A stretch of DNA of 24,480 nt, taken from positions 1 through 24,480 of the forward strand of contig NW_003108234.1 of assembly GCF_000003605.2 (NCBI RefSeq). The letters run 5' to 3'. Shown here one piece after another: positions 1-10,655 of this stretch. The first letter of the stretch is position 1; every line of letters begins with the position of its first letter. The DNA is from Saccoglossus kowalevskii. Taxonomy: Eukaryota > Hemichordata > Enteropneusta > Harrimaniidae. The position numbers were made by a program, and so were the translations under genes. The notes under the pieces are model-generated. The model was not told where the DNA came from. It made no database searches and saw only the letters and a list, made by a program, of their open reading frames with translations.

Positions 1-30
1 TCATATGCTGAGTTGGTATGGAAGGGATAG

Positions 31-1140
31 TAGTGCATATGCTGACTTGGTATGCAAGGGCTAGTAGTGCATATGCTGAGTTGGTATGCCAGGGCTAGTA
101 TTGCATATGCTGAGTTGGTATGCCAGGGGTAGTATTACATATGCTGAGTTGGTATGCAAGAGCTAGTAGTGCATATGGTGAGTTGGTATGATAGGCCTAC
201 TAGTTCATATGCTGACTTGGTATGCCAGGGCTAGTAGTGCATAGGCTGAGTTGGTATGCCAGGGCGAGTAGTGCAAATGCTGAGGTAGTATGCCAGGGCT
301 AGTAGTGCATATGCTGAGTTGGTATGCCAGGGCTAGTATTGCATATGCTGAGTTGGTCTGCAAGGGATAGTAGTGCATATGCTGAGATTGTATGCTAATG
401 CTACTAGTGTATACGCTGACTTGGTATGTCAGGGCTAGTAGTGTATATGCTGAGTTGGTATGCCAGGGCTAGCAGTGCATATGCTGAAGTAGTATGCCAG
501 GGCTAGTAGTGCATATGCTGAGTTAGTATGCCAGGGCTAGTAGTGCATATGCTGAGTTGGTTTGTCAGGGCCAGTATTGCATATGCTGAGTTGGTATGGA
601 AGGGCTAGTAGTGCATATGCTGAGTTGGTAATCAAATGCTAGTAGTGCATATGCTAAGTTGATATGGAAGGGCTAGTAGTGCATATGCTGAGTTGATATG
701 CCAGGACTAGTAGTGTATTTCCTGAGTTAGTATGCCAGGGCTAGTAGTGCATATGCTGATTTAGTATGCCAGGGCTAGTATTGCATATGCTGACTTGGTA
801 TGCCAAGGCATGTAGTGCATATGTTGAGTTAGTATGCCAGGGCTGGTAGTGCATATGCTGAGTTCGTATGCCAGGGCTAGTAGTGCATATGCTGAGGTAG
901 TATGCCAGGGCTAGTAGTGCATTTGCTGAGTTGGTATGCCAAGGCTAGTAGTGCATAGGCTAAGTTTCGTATGCCAGGGCTAGCAGTGCATATGCTGAGT
1001 TTAATATGGAAAAGCTAGTTGTGCATATGCCGAGTTGGTATTCCAGGGCTAGTAGTACATATGCTGAGTTGGTATGGAAAGGCTGTTAGTGCATAACTTG
1101 AGTTGGTATTCCAAGACTAGTAGTGCATTTGCTGAGTGGT
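31..1140. repeat. Block A, copy 1 (A1)
   Basis: A run of about 33 monomers whose order of variants recurs at 9331-10437. Rare markers sit at the same spacing in both copies: CAGGGGTAGTATTAC at 124 and 9421, GCTAATGCTACTAG at 394 and 9691, and GGTAATCAAATGC at 627 and 9924. All three give an offset of 9297. After about 965 the offset becomes 9295, because A1 carries two extra T (CTAAGTTTCG and GAGTTTAATATGG); GCATAACTTGAG at 1091 and 10386 confirms this. Only a handful of substitutions separate the copies by eye. Homology fades just after the GCATTTGCTGAG monomer near 1130. Confidence 0.9.
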
Positions 1141-1815
1141 ATGCCAGGGCTAGTATGCATATGCTGATGTAGTATGCCAGGGCTAGTACTGCATATGCTG
1201 AGTTGGTATGCAAGGGCTAGTAGTGCATATGCTGACTGGGCATGCCATGGCTAGTAGTGCATATGTTGAGTTGGTATGCCAGGGCTAGTAGTGCATTTGC
1301 TGAGTTGGTATGCAAGGGCTAGCAGTGCATATGCTGAGTTGGTATGCTAGGGCTGCTAGTGCATATGCTGAGTTGGTATTCCAGGGCTAGTAGTACATAT
1401 GCTGACTTGGTATGCCTGGGCTAGTAGTGCATGTGCTGAATTGGTATGCCAGGACTAGTAGTGCATATGCTGAGTTGGTATGCAAAGGCTAGTAATGCAT
1501 ATGTTGACTTGATATGCCAGGGCTAGTAGTGTCTACGCTGAGTTGGTATGCCAGGGCTGGTAGTGCATATGCTGAGTTGGTATGCAAAGGCTAGTAGTGC
1601 ATATGTTGACTTGATATGCGAGGGCAATTAGTGCATATGCTGACTTGGTATGCCAGAGATATTAGTGCATATGCTGAGTTGGTATGCCAGGGCTAGTAGT
1701 GCATATGCTGACTTGGTATGCCAGGGATATTAGTGCATATGCTGACTTTGTATGTCAGGGCCAGTGGTGCATATGCTGACTTGGTATGCAAGGGCTTGTA
1801 GTGCATATGCTGAGT
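1141..1815. repeat. Block C, copy 0 (C0, second half of C only)
   Basis: This monomer run resembles the second half of block C at about 2945-3615. Shared markers are GCCTGGGCTAG (1414 and 3216), GCGAGGGCAATTAG (1619 and 3384) and CAGGGCCAGTGG near the right end. It is more diverged from C1 than C1, C2 and C3 are from each other, and offsets step between markers (1802, then 1765), which shows monomer gain or loss. It also contains a local 102-bp (three-monomer) duplication around GCAAAGG at 1482 and 1584. Confidence 0.7.
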
Positions 1816-1830
1816 TGGTATGCCAGGGCT

Positions 1831-2580
1831 ACTAGTTCATATGCTGACTTGGTATGTCAGGGCTACTAGTGCATATGCTGAGTTGGTATGCCAGGGCTAG
1901 TAGTGCATATGCTGAGGTAGTATGCGAGGGCTAGTAGTGCATATGCTGAGTTGGTATGCCAGGGCTAGTATTGCATATGCTGAGTTTGTCTGCAAGGGCT
2001 AGTAGTGAATATGTTGAGTTGGTATGCTAGGGCTATTAGTGCATACACTGACCTGGTATGTCAGGGCTGGTAGTGCATATGCTGAGTTGGTATGCCAGGG
2101 CTAGTAGTGCATATGCTGAGGTAGTATGCCAGGGCTAGTAGTGCATATGCTGAGTTGGTATGCCAGGGCTAGGAGTGCATATGCTAACTTGGTATGCCAG
2201 AGATATTAGTGCATATGCTGAGTTGGTATGCCAGGGCTTGTAGTGCATATGCTGAGGTAGTATGCCAGGGCTAATAGTGCATATGCTGAGTTGGTATGCT
2301 AGGGCCACCAGTTCATATGCTGACTTGGTATGCCAGGGCTAGTAGTGCATAGGCTGAGTTGGTATGCCAGGGCTAGTAGTGCATATGCTGAGGTAGTATG
2401 CCAGGGCTCGTAGTGCATATGCTGAGGTAGTATGCCAGGGCAAGTAGTGCATATGCTGAGTTGGTCTGCAAGGGATAGTAGTGCATATGCTGAGGTAGTA
2501 TGCCAGGGCTAGTAGTGCATATGCTGACTTGCTATGCCAGGGCTAGGAATGCATATGCTGACTTGGTTTGTCATGGACAG
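1831..2580. repeat. Block B, copy 1 (B1)
   Basis: About 22 monomers running from the rare variant ACTAGTTCAT (1831) to the rare variant TCATGGACAG (2571-2580). The same two markers are 740 bp apart here and in B2 (4039 and 4779), and 672 bp apart in B3 (5809 and 6481), which lacks exactly two monomers. Intermediate variants keep their order: TTTGTCTGCAAGG, GACCTGG, GGCTAGGAGTGC, CAGAGATATTAG, GGCCACCAGTTC, GCATAGGCTGAG. B1 runs straight into C1. Confidence 0.88.
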
Positions 2581-3615
2581 TAGTGCATATGCTGAGGTAG
2601 TGTGCCAGGGCTAGTAGTGCATTTGCTGACTTGGTATGCCAGGGCTAGTAGTGCATATGCTGAGTTGGTATGCCAGGGCTAGTAGTGCATATGCTGATGT
2701 AGTGTGCCAGGGCTAGTAGTGTATCTGCTGATTTAGTATGCCAGGGCAAGTAGTGCATATGCTGAGTTGGTATGCCAGGGCTACTAGTGCGTATGATGAG
2801 GTAGTGTTCCAGGGCTAGTAGTACATCTGCTGACTTGGTATGCCAGCGCTAGTAGTGCATATGCTGACTTGCTATGTCAGGGCCAGTAGTGAATATGCTG
2901 AATTGGTATGCAAGGGCTAGTAGTTCATATACTGAGGTAGTATGCCAGGGCTAGTAGTCCACATGCTGAGTTGGTATTCCAGGGCTAGTATTGCATTTGC
3001 TGAGTCGGTATGCAAAGGCTATTAGTGCATATGCTGACTTGGTATGTCAGGGCCAGTAGTGCATATGCTGACTTGGTATGCAAGGGCAAGTAATGCATAT
3101 GTTGAGTTGGTATGCCATGGCTAGTATTGCATATGCTGAATTGGTATGCTAGGGCTGCTAGTGCATATGCTGAGTTCGTATTCCAAGGCTAGTAGTACAT
3201 GCGCTGACTTGGTATGCCTGGGCTAGTAGTGCATGTGCTGAGTTGGTATGCCAGGGCTAGTAGTGCATATGCTAAGTTGGTATGCCAGGGTAGTAGTGCA
3301 TATGCTGAGTTGGTATGCCAGGGTAGTAGTGCATATGCTGAGTTGGTATGCACAGGCTAGTAGTGCTTATGTTGACTTGGTATGCGAGGGCAATTAGTGC
3401 ATATGCTGACTTGGTATGCCAGAGATGTTAGTGCATATGCTGAGTTGGTATGCCAGGGCTAGTCGTGCATATGCTGAGGTAGTATGCCAGGGCTAGTAGT
3501 GCATATGCTTACTTGGTAAGCCAGGGATATTAGTGCATATGCTGACTTGGTATATCAGGGCCAGTGGTGCATATGCTGACTTGGTATGCAAGGGCTAGTA
3601 GTGCATATGCTGAGT
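2581..3615. repeat. Block C, copy 1 (C1)
   Basis: The run begins with GAGGTAGTGTGCC monomers and includes TACATCTGCTGAC (2822), GAATATGCTGAATTGG, TCATATACTGAGG, CCACATGCTGAG, TACATGCGCTGAC (3196) and GCGAGGGCAATTAG (3384). The same order occurs in C2 (TACATCTG at 6763, TACATGCG at 7273) and C3 (8585 and 9095). C1 lacks four monomers that C2 and C3 share, since the two markers are 374 bp apart here against 510 bp there. Two 33-bp monomers with CCAGGGTAG lie near 3285-3325. Confidence 0.87.
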
Positions 3616-3798
3616 TGGTATGCCAGGGCTAGTATTGCATATGCTGAGTTGGTATGCCAGGGGTAGTATTACATATGCTGAGTTGGTATGCAAGAGCTAG
3701 TAGTGCATATGGTGAGTTGGTATGATAGGCCAACTAGTTCATATGCTGACTTGGTATGCCAGGGCTAGTAGTGCATAGGCTGAGTTGGTATGCCAGGG
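3570..3798. repeat. Fragment of block A joined to C1
   Basis: About seven monomers that match the left end of block A: CAGGGGTAGTATTAC at 3658, against 124 and 9421, followed by GGTGAGTTGGTATGATAGG and GCATAGGCTGAG. Together with the preceding C1 sequence it reproduces the C3-A2 junction at 9260-9560 with a constant offset of 5763. The match stops abruptly near 3798, where B-type ACTAGTTCAT sequence begins. Confidence 0.82.
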
Positions 3799-3800
3799 CT

Positions 3801-4038
3801 ACTAGTTCATATGCTGACTTGGTATGTCAGGGCTAGTAGTGCATATGCTGAGTTGGTATGCCAGGGCTAGTAGTGCATATGCTGAGGTAGTATGCGAGGG
3901 CTAGTAGTGCATATGCTGAGTTGGTATGCCAGGGCTAGTATTGCATATGCTGAGTTTGTCTGCAAGGGCTAGTAGTGCATATGCTGAGTTGGTATGCCAG
4001 GGCTAGTAGTGCATATGCTGAGGTAGTATGCCAGGGCT
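3801..4038. repeat. Partial B unit of seven monomers (238 bp)
   Basis: The marker ACTAGTTCAT at 3801 recurs at 4039, exactly seven 34-bp monomers later. The sequence after each marker is the same up to the TTTGTCTGCAAGG monomer. This looks like a shortened version of the 14-monomer B unit found at 4890-5808. Confidence 0.8.
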
Positions 4039-4788
4039 ACTAGTTCATATGCTGACTTGGTATGTCAGGGCTAGTAGTGCATATGCTGAGTTGGTATGCC
4101 AGGGCTAGTAGTGCATATGCTGAGGTAGTATGCGAGGGCTAGTAGTGCATATGTTGAGTTGGTATGCCAGGGCTAGTATTGCATATGCTGAGTTTGTCTG
4201 CAAGGGCTAGTAGTGCATATGTTGAGTTGGTATGCTAGGGCTACTAGTGCATACGCTGACCTTGTATATCAGGGCTGGTAGTGCATATGCTGAGTTGGTA
4301 TGCCAGGGCTAGTAGTGCATATGCTGAGGTAGTATGCCAGGGCTAGTAGTGCATATGCTGAGTTGGTATGCCAGGGCTAGGAGTGCATATGCTAACTTGG
4401 TATGCCAGAGATATTAGTGCATATGCTGAGTTGGTATGCCAGGGCTTGTAGTGCATATGCTGAGGTAGTATGCCAGGGCTAGTAGTGCATATGCTGAGTT
4501 GGTATGCTAGGGCCACCAGTTCATATGCTGACTTGGTATGCCAGGGCTAGTAGTGCATAGGCTGAGTTGGTATGCCAGGGCTAGTAGTGCATATGCTGAT
4601 GTAGTATGCCAGGGCTCGTAGTGCATATGCTGAGGTAGTATGCCAGGGCAAGTAGTGCATATGCTGAGTTGGTCTGCAAGGGATAGTAGTGCATATGCTG
4701 AGGTAGTATGCCAGGGCTAGTAGTGCATATGCTGACTTGCTATGCCAGGGCTAGGAATGCATATGCTGACTTGGTTTGTCATGGACAG
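4039..4788. repeat. Block B, copy 2 (B2)
   Basis: This copy is colinear with B1 at an offset of 2208 from ACTAGTTCAT (4039) to TCATGGACAG (4779-4788), with no net indel. Differences seen by eye are scattered single bases, for example GACCTTGTATATC here against GACCTGGTATGTC in B1. At its right edge it switches to the GCAAATGCTGAGG monomer that opens the 14-monomer tandem run, rather than continuing into block C as B1 and B3 do. Confidence 0.87.
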
Positions 4789-4800
4789 TAGTGCATATGC

Positions 4801-6230
4801 TGAGTTGGTATGCCAGGGCGAGTAGTGCAAATGCTGAGGTAGTATGCCCAGGGCTAGTAGTGCATATGCTGAGTTGGTATGCCAGGGCTACTAGTTCATA
4901 TGCTGACTTGGTATGTCAGGGCTAGTAGTGCATATACTGAGTTGGTATGCCAGGGCTAGTAGTGCATATGCTGAGGTCAGTATGCGAGGGCTAGTAATGC
5001 ATATGCTGAGTTGGTATGCCAGGGCTAGTATTGCATATGCTGAGTTTGTCTGCAAGGGCTAGTAGTGCATATGTTGAGTTGGTATGCTAGGGCTACTAGT
5101 GCATACGCTGACCTGGTATGTCAGGGCTGGTAGTGCATATGCTGATTTGGTATGCCAGGGCTAGTAGTGCATATGCTGAGTTGGTATGCCAGGGCTAGGA
5201 GTGCATATGCTAACTTGGTATGCCAGAGATATTAGTGCATATGCTGAGTTGGTATGCCAGGGCGAGTAGTGCAAATGCTGAGGTAGTATGCCAGGGCTAG
5301 TAGTGCATATGCTGAGTTGGTATGCCAGGGCTACTAGTTCATATGCTGACTTGGTATGTCAGGGCTAGTAGTGCATATGCTGAGTTGGTATGCCAGGGCT
5401 AGTAGTGCATATGCTGAGGTAGTATGCGAGGGCTAGTAGTGCATATGCTGAGTTGGTATGCCAGGGCTAGTATTGCATATGCTGAGTTTGTCTGCAAGGG
5501 CTAGTAGTGCATATGTTGAGTTGGTATGCTAGGGCTACTAGTGCATACGCTGACCTGGTATGTCAGGGCTGGTAGTGCATATGCTGAGTTGGTATGCCAG
5601 GGCTAGTAGTGCATATGCTGAGGTAGTATGCCAGGGCTAGTAGTGCATATGCTGAGTTGGTATGCCAGGGCTAGGAGTGCATATGCTAACTTGGTATGCC
5701 AGAGATATTAGTGCATATGCTGAGTTGGTATGCCAGGGCGAGTAGTGCAAATGCTGAGGTAGTATGCCAGGGCTAGTAGTGCATATGCTGAGTTGGTATG
5801 CCAGGGCTACTAGTTCATATGCTGACTTGGTATGTCAGGGCTAGTAGTGCATATGCTGAGTTGGTATGCCAGGGCTAGTAGTGCATATGCTGAGGTAGTA
5901 TGCGAGGGCTAGTAGTGCATATGCTGAGTTGGTATGCCAGGGCTAGTATTGCATATGCTGAGTTTGTCTGCAAGGGCTAGTAGTGCATATGTTGAGTTGG
6001 TATGCTAGGGCTACTAGTGCATACGCTGACCTGGTATATCAGGGCTGGTAGTGCATATGCTGAGTTGGTATGCCAGGGCTTGGAGTGCATATGCTAACTT
6101 GGTATGCCAGAGATATTAGTGCATATGCTGAGTTGGTATGCCAGGGCTTGTAGTGCATATGCTGAGGTAGTATGCCAGGGCTAGTAGTGCATATGCTGAG
6201 TTGGTATGCTAGGGCCACCAGTTCATATGC
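4801..6230. repeat. Tandem run of a 14-monomer (476-bp) higher-order unit
   Basis: ACTAGTTCAT recurs at 4890, 5333 and 5809. The second interval is 476 bp, exactly 14 monomers. The first is 443 bp, which is 13 monomers plus one extra base (GAGGTCAGTATGCG near 4974). The units at 5333 and 5809 read identically for over 200 bases, until a single TATGTC/TATATC change near 6038. The unit starting at 5809 then lacks two monomers. The marker GCAAATGCTGAGG closes the units near 5271 and 5747 and also lies near 4828. The near identity of adjacent units points to recent unequal exchange. Confidence 0.88.
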
Positions 6231-6490
6231 TGACTTGGTATGCCAGGGCTAGTAGTGCATAGGCTGAGTTGGTATGCCAGGGCTAGTAGTGCATATGCTG
6301 ATGTAGTATGCCAGGGCTCGTAGTGCATATGCTGAGGTAGTATGCCAGGGCAAGTAGTGCATATGCTGAGTTGGTCTGCAAGGGATAGTAGTGCATATGC
6401 TGAGGTAGTATGCCAGGGCTAGTAGTGCATATGCTGACTTGCTATGCCAGGGCTAGGAATGCATATGCTGACTTGGTTTGTCATGGACAG
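5809..6490. repeat. Block B, copy 3 (B3)
   Basis: It is colinear with B1 at an offset of 3978 at its left end and 3910 at its right end. The 68-bp step is a loss of two monomers near 6070. It is both the last unit of the local 476-bp tandem run and the left part of a longer duplication that continues into C2. Confidence 0.86.
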
Positions 6491-7573
6491 TAGTGCATAT
6501 GCTGAGTTGGTATGCCAGGGCTAGTAGTGCATATGCTGAGGTAGTGTGCCAGGGCTAGTAGTGCATTTGCTGACTTGGTATGCCAGGGCTAGTAGTGCAT
6601 ATGCTGAGTTGGTATGCCAGGGCTAGTAGTGCATATGCTGCGGTAGTGTGCCAGGGCTAGTAGTGTATCTGCTGATTTAGTATGCCAGGGCAAGTAGTGC
6701 ATGTGCTGAGTTGGTATGCCAGGGCTACTAGTGCGTATGATGTAGTTTTCCAGGGCTAGTAGTACATCTGCTGACTTGGTATGCCAGCGCTAGTAGTGCA
6801 TATGCTGACTTGCTATGTCAGGGCCAGTAGTGAATATGCTGAATTGGTATGCAAGGGCTAGTAGTTCATATACTGAGGTAGTATGCCAGGGCTATGAGTG
6901 CATATGCTGAGTTGGTATGCTAGGGCTACTAGTGCATATGCTGACATGTCATGCCAGGGCTAGTAGTGCATATGCTGAGTAGGTACGCCAGGGCTAGTAG
7001 TGCATATGCTGAAGTAGTTTGCCAGCGCTAGTAGTCCACATGCTGAGTTGGTATGCCAGGGCTAGTATTGCATTTGCTGAGTCGGTATGCAAAGGCTAGT
7101 AGTGCATATGCTGACTTGGTATGTCAGGGCCAGTAGTGCATATGCTGACTTGGTATGCAAGGGCAAGTAATGCATATGTTGAGTTGGTATGCCATGGCTA
7201 GTATTGCATATGCTGAATTGGTATGCTAGGGCTGCTAGTGCATATGCTGAGTTCGTATTCCAAGGCTAGTAGTACATGCGCTGACTTGGTATGCCTGGGC
7301 TAGTAGTGCATGTGCTGAGTTGGTATGCCAGGGCTAGTAGTGCATATGCTGAGTTGGTATGCCAGGGTATTAGTGCATATGCTGAGTTGGTATGCCAGGG
7401 TAGTAGTGCATATGCTGAGTTGGTATGCAAAGGATAGTAGTGCATATGCTGACTTGGTATGCGAGGGCAATTAGTGCATATGCTGACTTGGTATGCCAGA
7501 GATGTTAGTGCATATGCTGAGTTGGTATGCCAGGGCTAGTCGTGCATATGCTTAGGTAGTATGCCAGGGCTAG
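6491..7573. repeat. Block C, copy 2 (C2)
   Basis: It continues from B3 in the same order as C1 continues from B1. Relative to C1 it has one extra monomer near 6500, a 3-base deletion in the GTATGATGTAGTTTTCC monomer near 6740, and four extra monomers before 7030 (GCTATGAGTGC, GACATGTCATGCC, GTACGCC and GAAGTAGTTTGCC types). From TACATCTG (6763) to TACATGCG (7273) it is colinear with C3 at a constant offset of 1822. It ends at a shortened monomer at 7571-7580. Confidence 0.86.
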
Positions 7574-7574
7574 T

Positions 7575-8480
7575 ATGAGTTGGTATGGAAGGGCTAGTAG
7601 TGTATATCTTGAGTTGGTATTCCAAGACTAGTAGTGCATTTGCTGAGTTGGTATGCCAGGGCTAGTAGTGCATATGCTGAGTTGGTATGCCAGGGCTAAT
7701 AGTGTATATGCTGAGTTGGTATGCGAGGGCTAGTAGTACATATGCTGAGTTGGTATTCCAGGGCTTGTAGTGCATATGCTGAGTTGGTATGCCAGGGTTA
7801 GTAGTGCATATGCTGAGTTGGTATGGCAGGGTTCGTGGTGCATATGCTGAGTTGGTATGCCTGAGCTAGAAGTGCATATGCTGAGTTGGTATGCCAGGCT
7901 AGTAGTGCATATGCTGAGTTGGTATGGAAGGGCTAGTAGTGCATAGGTTGAGTTGGTATTCCAGGGCTAGTAGTGCATATGATGAGTTGGTATGCCAGGG
8001 CTAGTAGTGCATATGCTGAGTTGGTTTGCCAGGGCTAGTATTGCATATGCTGACTTGGTATGCCAGGGCATGTAGTGCATATGTTGAGTTGGTATGCCAG
8101 GGCTAGTAGTGCATATGCTGAGTTGGTATGGAAGGGCTAGTAAGGCATATGCTGAGTTAGTATGGCAGAGCTAGTAGTGCATATGCTGAGTTAGTATGGC
8201 AGAGCTAGTAGTGCATACGCTGAGTTGGTATGCCAGAGCTAGTGTTGCATATGCTGAGTTGGTTTGCCAGGGCTAGTATTGCATATGCTGACTTGGTATG
8301 CCAGGCATGTAGTGCATATGTTGAGTTGGTATGCCAGGGCTAGTAGTGCATATGCTGAGTTGGTAAGCAAAGGCTAGTAGTGCATATGCTGTCTTGGTAT
8401 GCCAGAGCTCGTAGTCCATATGCTGACTTGGTTTGCCAGGGCTAGTAGTGCATATGCTGAGTTGGTAAGCAAAGGCTAGT
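7575..8480. repeat. Island of D-type monomers between C2 and C3
   Basis: The monomer variants change here from B/C types to those typical of the right half of the window: TATATCTTGAG, GGCAGGGTTCGTGG, CTGAGCTAGA, TAAGGCATATG, CATACGCTGAG and GGTAAGCAAAGG. The order matches 14190-15060, with CTGAGCTAGA at 7861 and 14520 (offset 6659) and CATACGC monomers at 8211 and 14836 (offset 6625, one monomer less). Part of it also matches 22140-22560. The left edge is the irregular 24-bp monomer at 7571-7580. Confidence 0.83.
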
Positions 8481-8489
8481 ACTGCATTT

Positions 8490-9330
8490 GCAGACTTGGT
8501 ATGCCAGGGCTAGTAGTGCATATGCTGAGTTGGTATGCCAGGGCTAGTAGTGCATATGCTGAGGTAGTGTTCCAGGGCTAGTAGTACATCTGCTGACTTG
8601 GTATGCCAGCGCTAGTAGTGCATATGCTGACTTGCTATGTCAGGGCCAGTAGTGAATATGCTGAATTGGTATGCAAGGGCTAGTAGTTCATATACTGAGG
8701 TAGTATGCCAGGGCTATGAGTGCATATGCTGAGTTGGTATGCTAGGGCTACTAGTGCATATGCTGACATGTCATGCCAGGGCTAGTAGTGCATATGCTGA
8801 GTTGGTACGCCAGGGCTAGTAGTGCATATGCTGAAGTAGTTTGCCAGGGCTAGTAGTCCACATGCTGAGTTGGTATTCCAGGGCTAGTATTGCATTTGCT
8901 GAGTCGGTATGCAAAGGCTAGTAGTGCATATGCTGACTTGGTATGTCAGGGCCAGTAGTGCATGTGCTGACTTGGTATGCAAGGGCAAGTAATGCATATG
9001 TTGAGTTGGTATGCCATGGCTAGTATTGCATATGCTGAATTGGTATGCTAGGGCTGCTAGTGCATATGCTGAGTTCGTATTCCAAGGCAAGTAGTACATG
9101 CGCTGACTTGGTATGCCTGGGCTAGTAGTGCATATGCTGACTTGGTATGCGAGGGCTAGTAGTGCATATGCTGAGTTGGTATGCCAGGGTATTAGTACAT
9201 ATGCTGTGTTGGTATGCCAGGGTAGTAGTGCATATGCTGAGTTGGTATGCCAGGGCTAGTAATGCATATGCTGACTTGGTAAGCCAGGGATATTAGTGCA
9301 TATGCTGACTTGGTATATCAGGGCCAGTGG
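8490..9330. repeat. Block C, copy 3 (C3)
   Basis: TACATCTG (8585) and TACATGCG (9095) are 510 bp apart, as in C2, and the run shares the four monomers that C1 lacks. Near 9120 it begins to diverge from C2 (GACTTGGTATGCGAGGGC, TGCTGTGTTGG). It finishes with the CAGGGCCAGTGG monomer (9324) and leads directly into A2, as C1 leads into the A fragment at 3570. Confidence 0.85.
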
Positions 9331-10437
9331 TGCATATGCTGACTTGGTATGCAAGGGCTAGTAGTGCATATGCTGAGTTGGTATGCCAGGGCTAGTATTG
9401 CATATGCTGAGTTGGTATGCCAGGGGTAGTATTACATATGCTGAGTTGGTATGCAAGAGCTAGTAGTGCATATGGTGAGTTGGTATGATAGGCCTACTAG
9501 TTCATATGCTGACTTGGTATGCCAGGGCTAGTAGTGCATAGGCTGAGTTGGTATGCCAGGGCGAGTAGTGCAAATGCTGAGGTAGTATGCCAGGGCTAGT
9601 AGTGCATATGCTGAGTTGGTATGCCAGGGCTAGTATTACATATGCTGAGTTGGTCTGCAAGGGATAGTAGTGCATATGTTGAGTTTGTATGCTAATGCTA
9701 CTAGTGTATACGCTGACTTGGTATGTCAGGGCTAGTAGTGTATATGCTGAGTTGGTATGCCAGGGCTGGCAGTGCATATGCTGAAGTAGTATGCCAGGGC
9801 TAGTAGTGCATATGCTGAGTTAGTATGCCAGGGCTAGTAGTGCATATGCTGAGTTGGTTTGTCAGGGCCAGTATTGCATATGCTGAGTTGGTATGGAAGG
9901 GCTAGTAGTGCATATGCTGAGTTGGTAATCAAATGCTAGTAGTGCATATGCTAAGTTGATATGGAAGGGCTAGTAGTGCATATGCTGAGTTGATATGCCA
10001 GGACTAGTAGTGTATTTCCTGAGTTAGTATGCCAGGGCTAGTAGTGCATATGCTGATTTAGTATGCCAGGGCTAGTATTGCATATGCTGACTTGGTATGC
10101 CAAGGCATGTAGTGCATATGTTGAGTTAGTATGCCAGGGCTGGTAGTGCATATGCTGAGTTCGTATGCCAGGGCTAGTAGTGCATATGCTGAGGTAGTAT
10201 GCCAGGGCTAGTAGTGCATTTGCTGAGTTGGTATGCCAAGGCTAGTAGTGCATAGGCTAAGTTCGTATGCCAGGGCTAGCAGTGCATATGCTGAGTTAAT
10301 ATGGAAAAGCTAGTTGTGCATATGCCGAGTTGGTATTCCAGGGCTAGTAGTACATATGCTGAGTTGGTATGGAAGGGCTGTTAGTGCATAACTTGAGTTG
10401 GTATTCCAAGACTAGTAGTGCATTTGCTGAGTTGGTA
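9331..10437. repeat. Block A, copy 2 (A2)
   Basis: This is the partner of A1 at 31-1140, with an offset of 9297 falling to 9295 after two single-base differences. It has AATATGGAAAAGC and GCATAACTTGAG (10386) monomers in the same places. Its right part (about 10040-10437) is also matched by 17690-18140, where GCATAACTTGAG is at 18103. Confidence 0.9.
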
Positions 10438-10655
10438 TGCCAGGGCTAGTAGTGCATATGCTGAGTTGGTATGCCAGGGCTAATAGTGCATATGCTGAGT
10501 TGGTATGCCAGGGCTAGTAGTACATATGCTGAGTTGGTATTCCAGGGCTTGTAGTGCATATGCTGAGTTGGTATGCCAGGGTTAGTAGTGCATATGCTGA
10601 GTTGGTATGGCAGTGTTCGTGGTGCATATGCTGAGTTGGTATGCCTGAGCTAGAA
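10438..10655. repeat. D-type linker shared with three other sites
   Basis: About six monomers in the order CTAATAG, TACATATG, TTCCAGGGCTTG, GGGTTAG, GGCAGTGTTCGTGG and CTGAGCTAGA. The same order is present at 7660-7865, 18160-18340 and 22200-22410. It connects A2 to the next D block. Confidence 0.75.
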
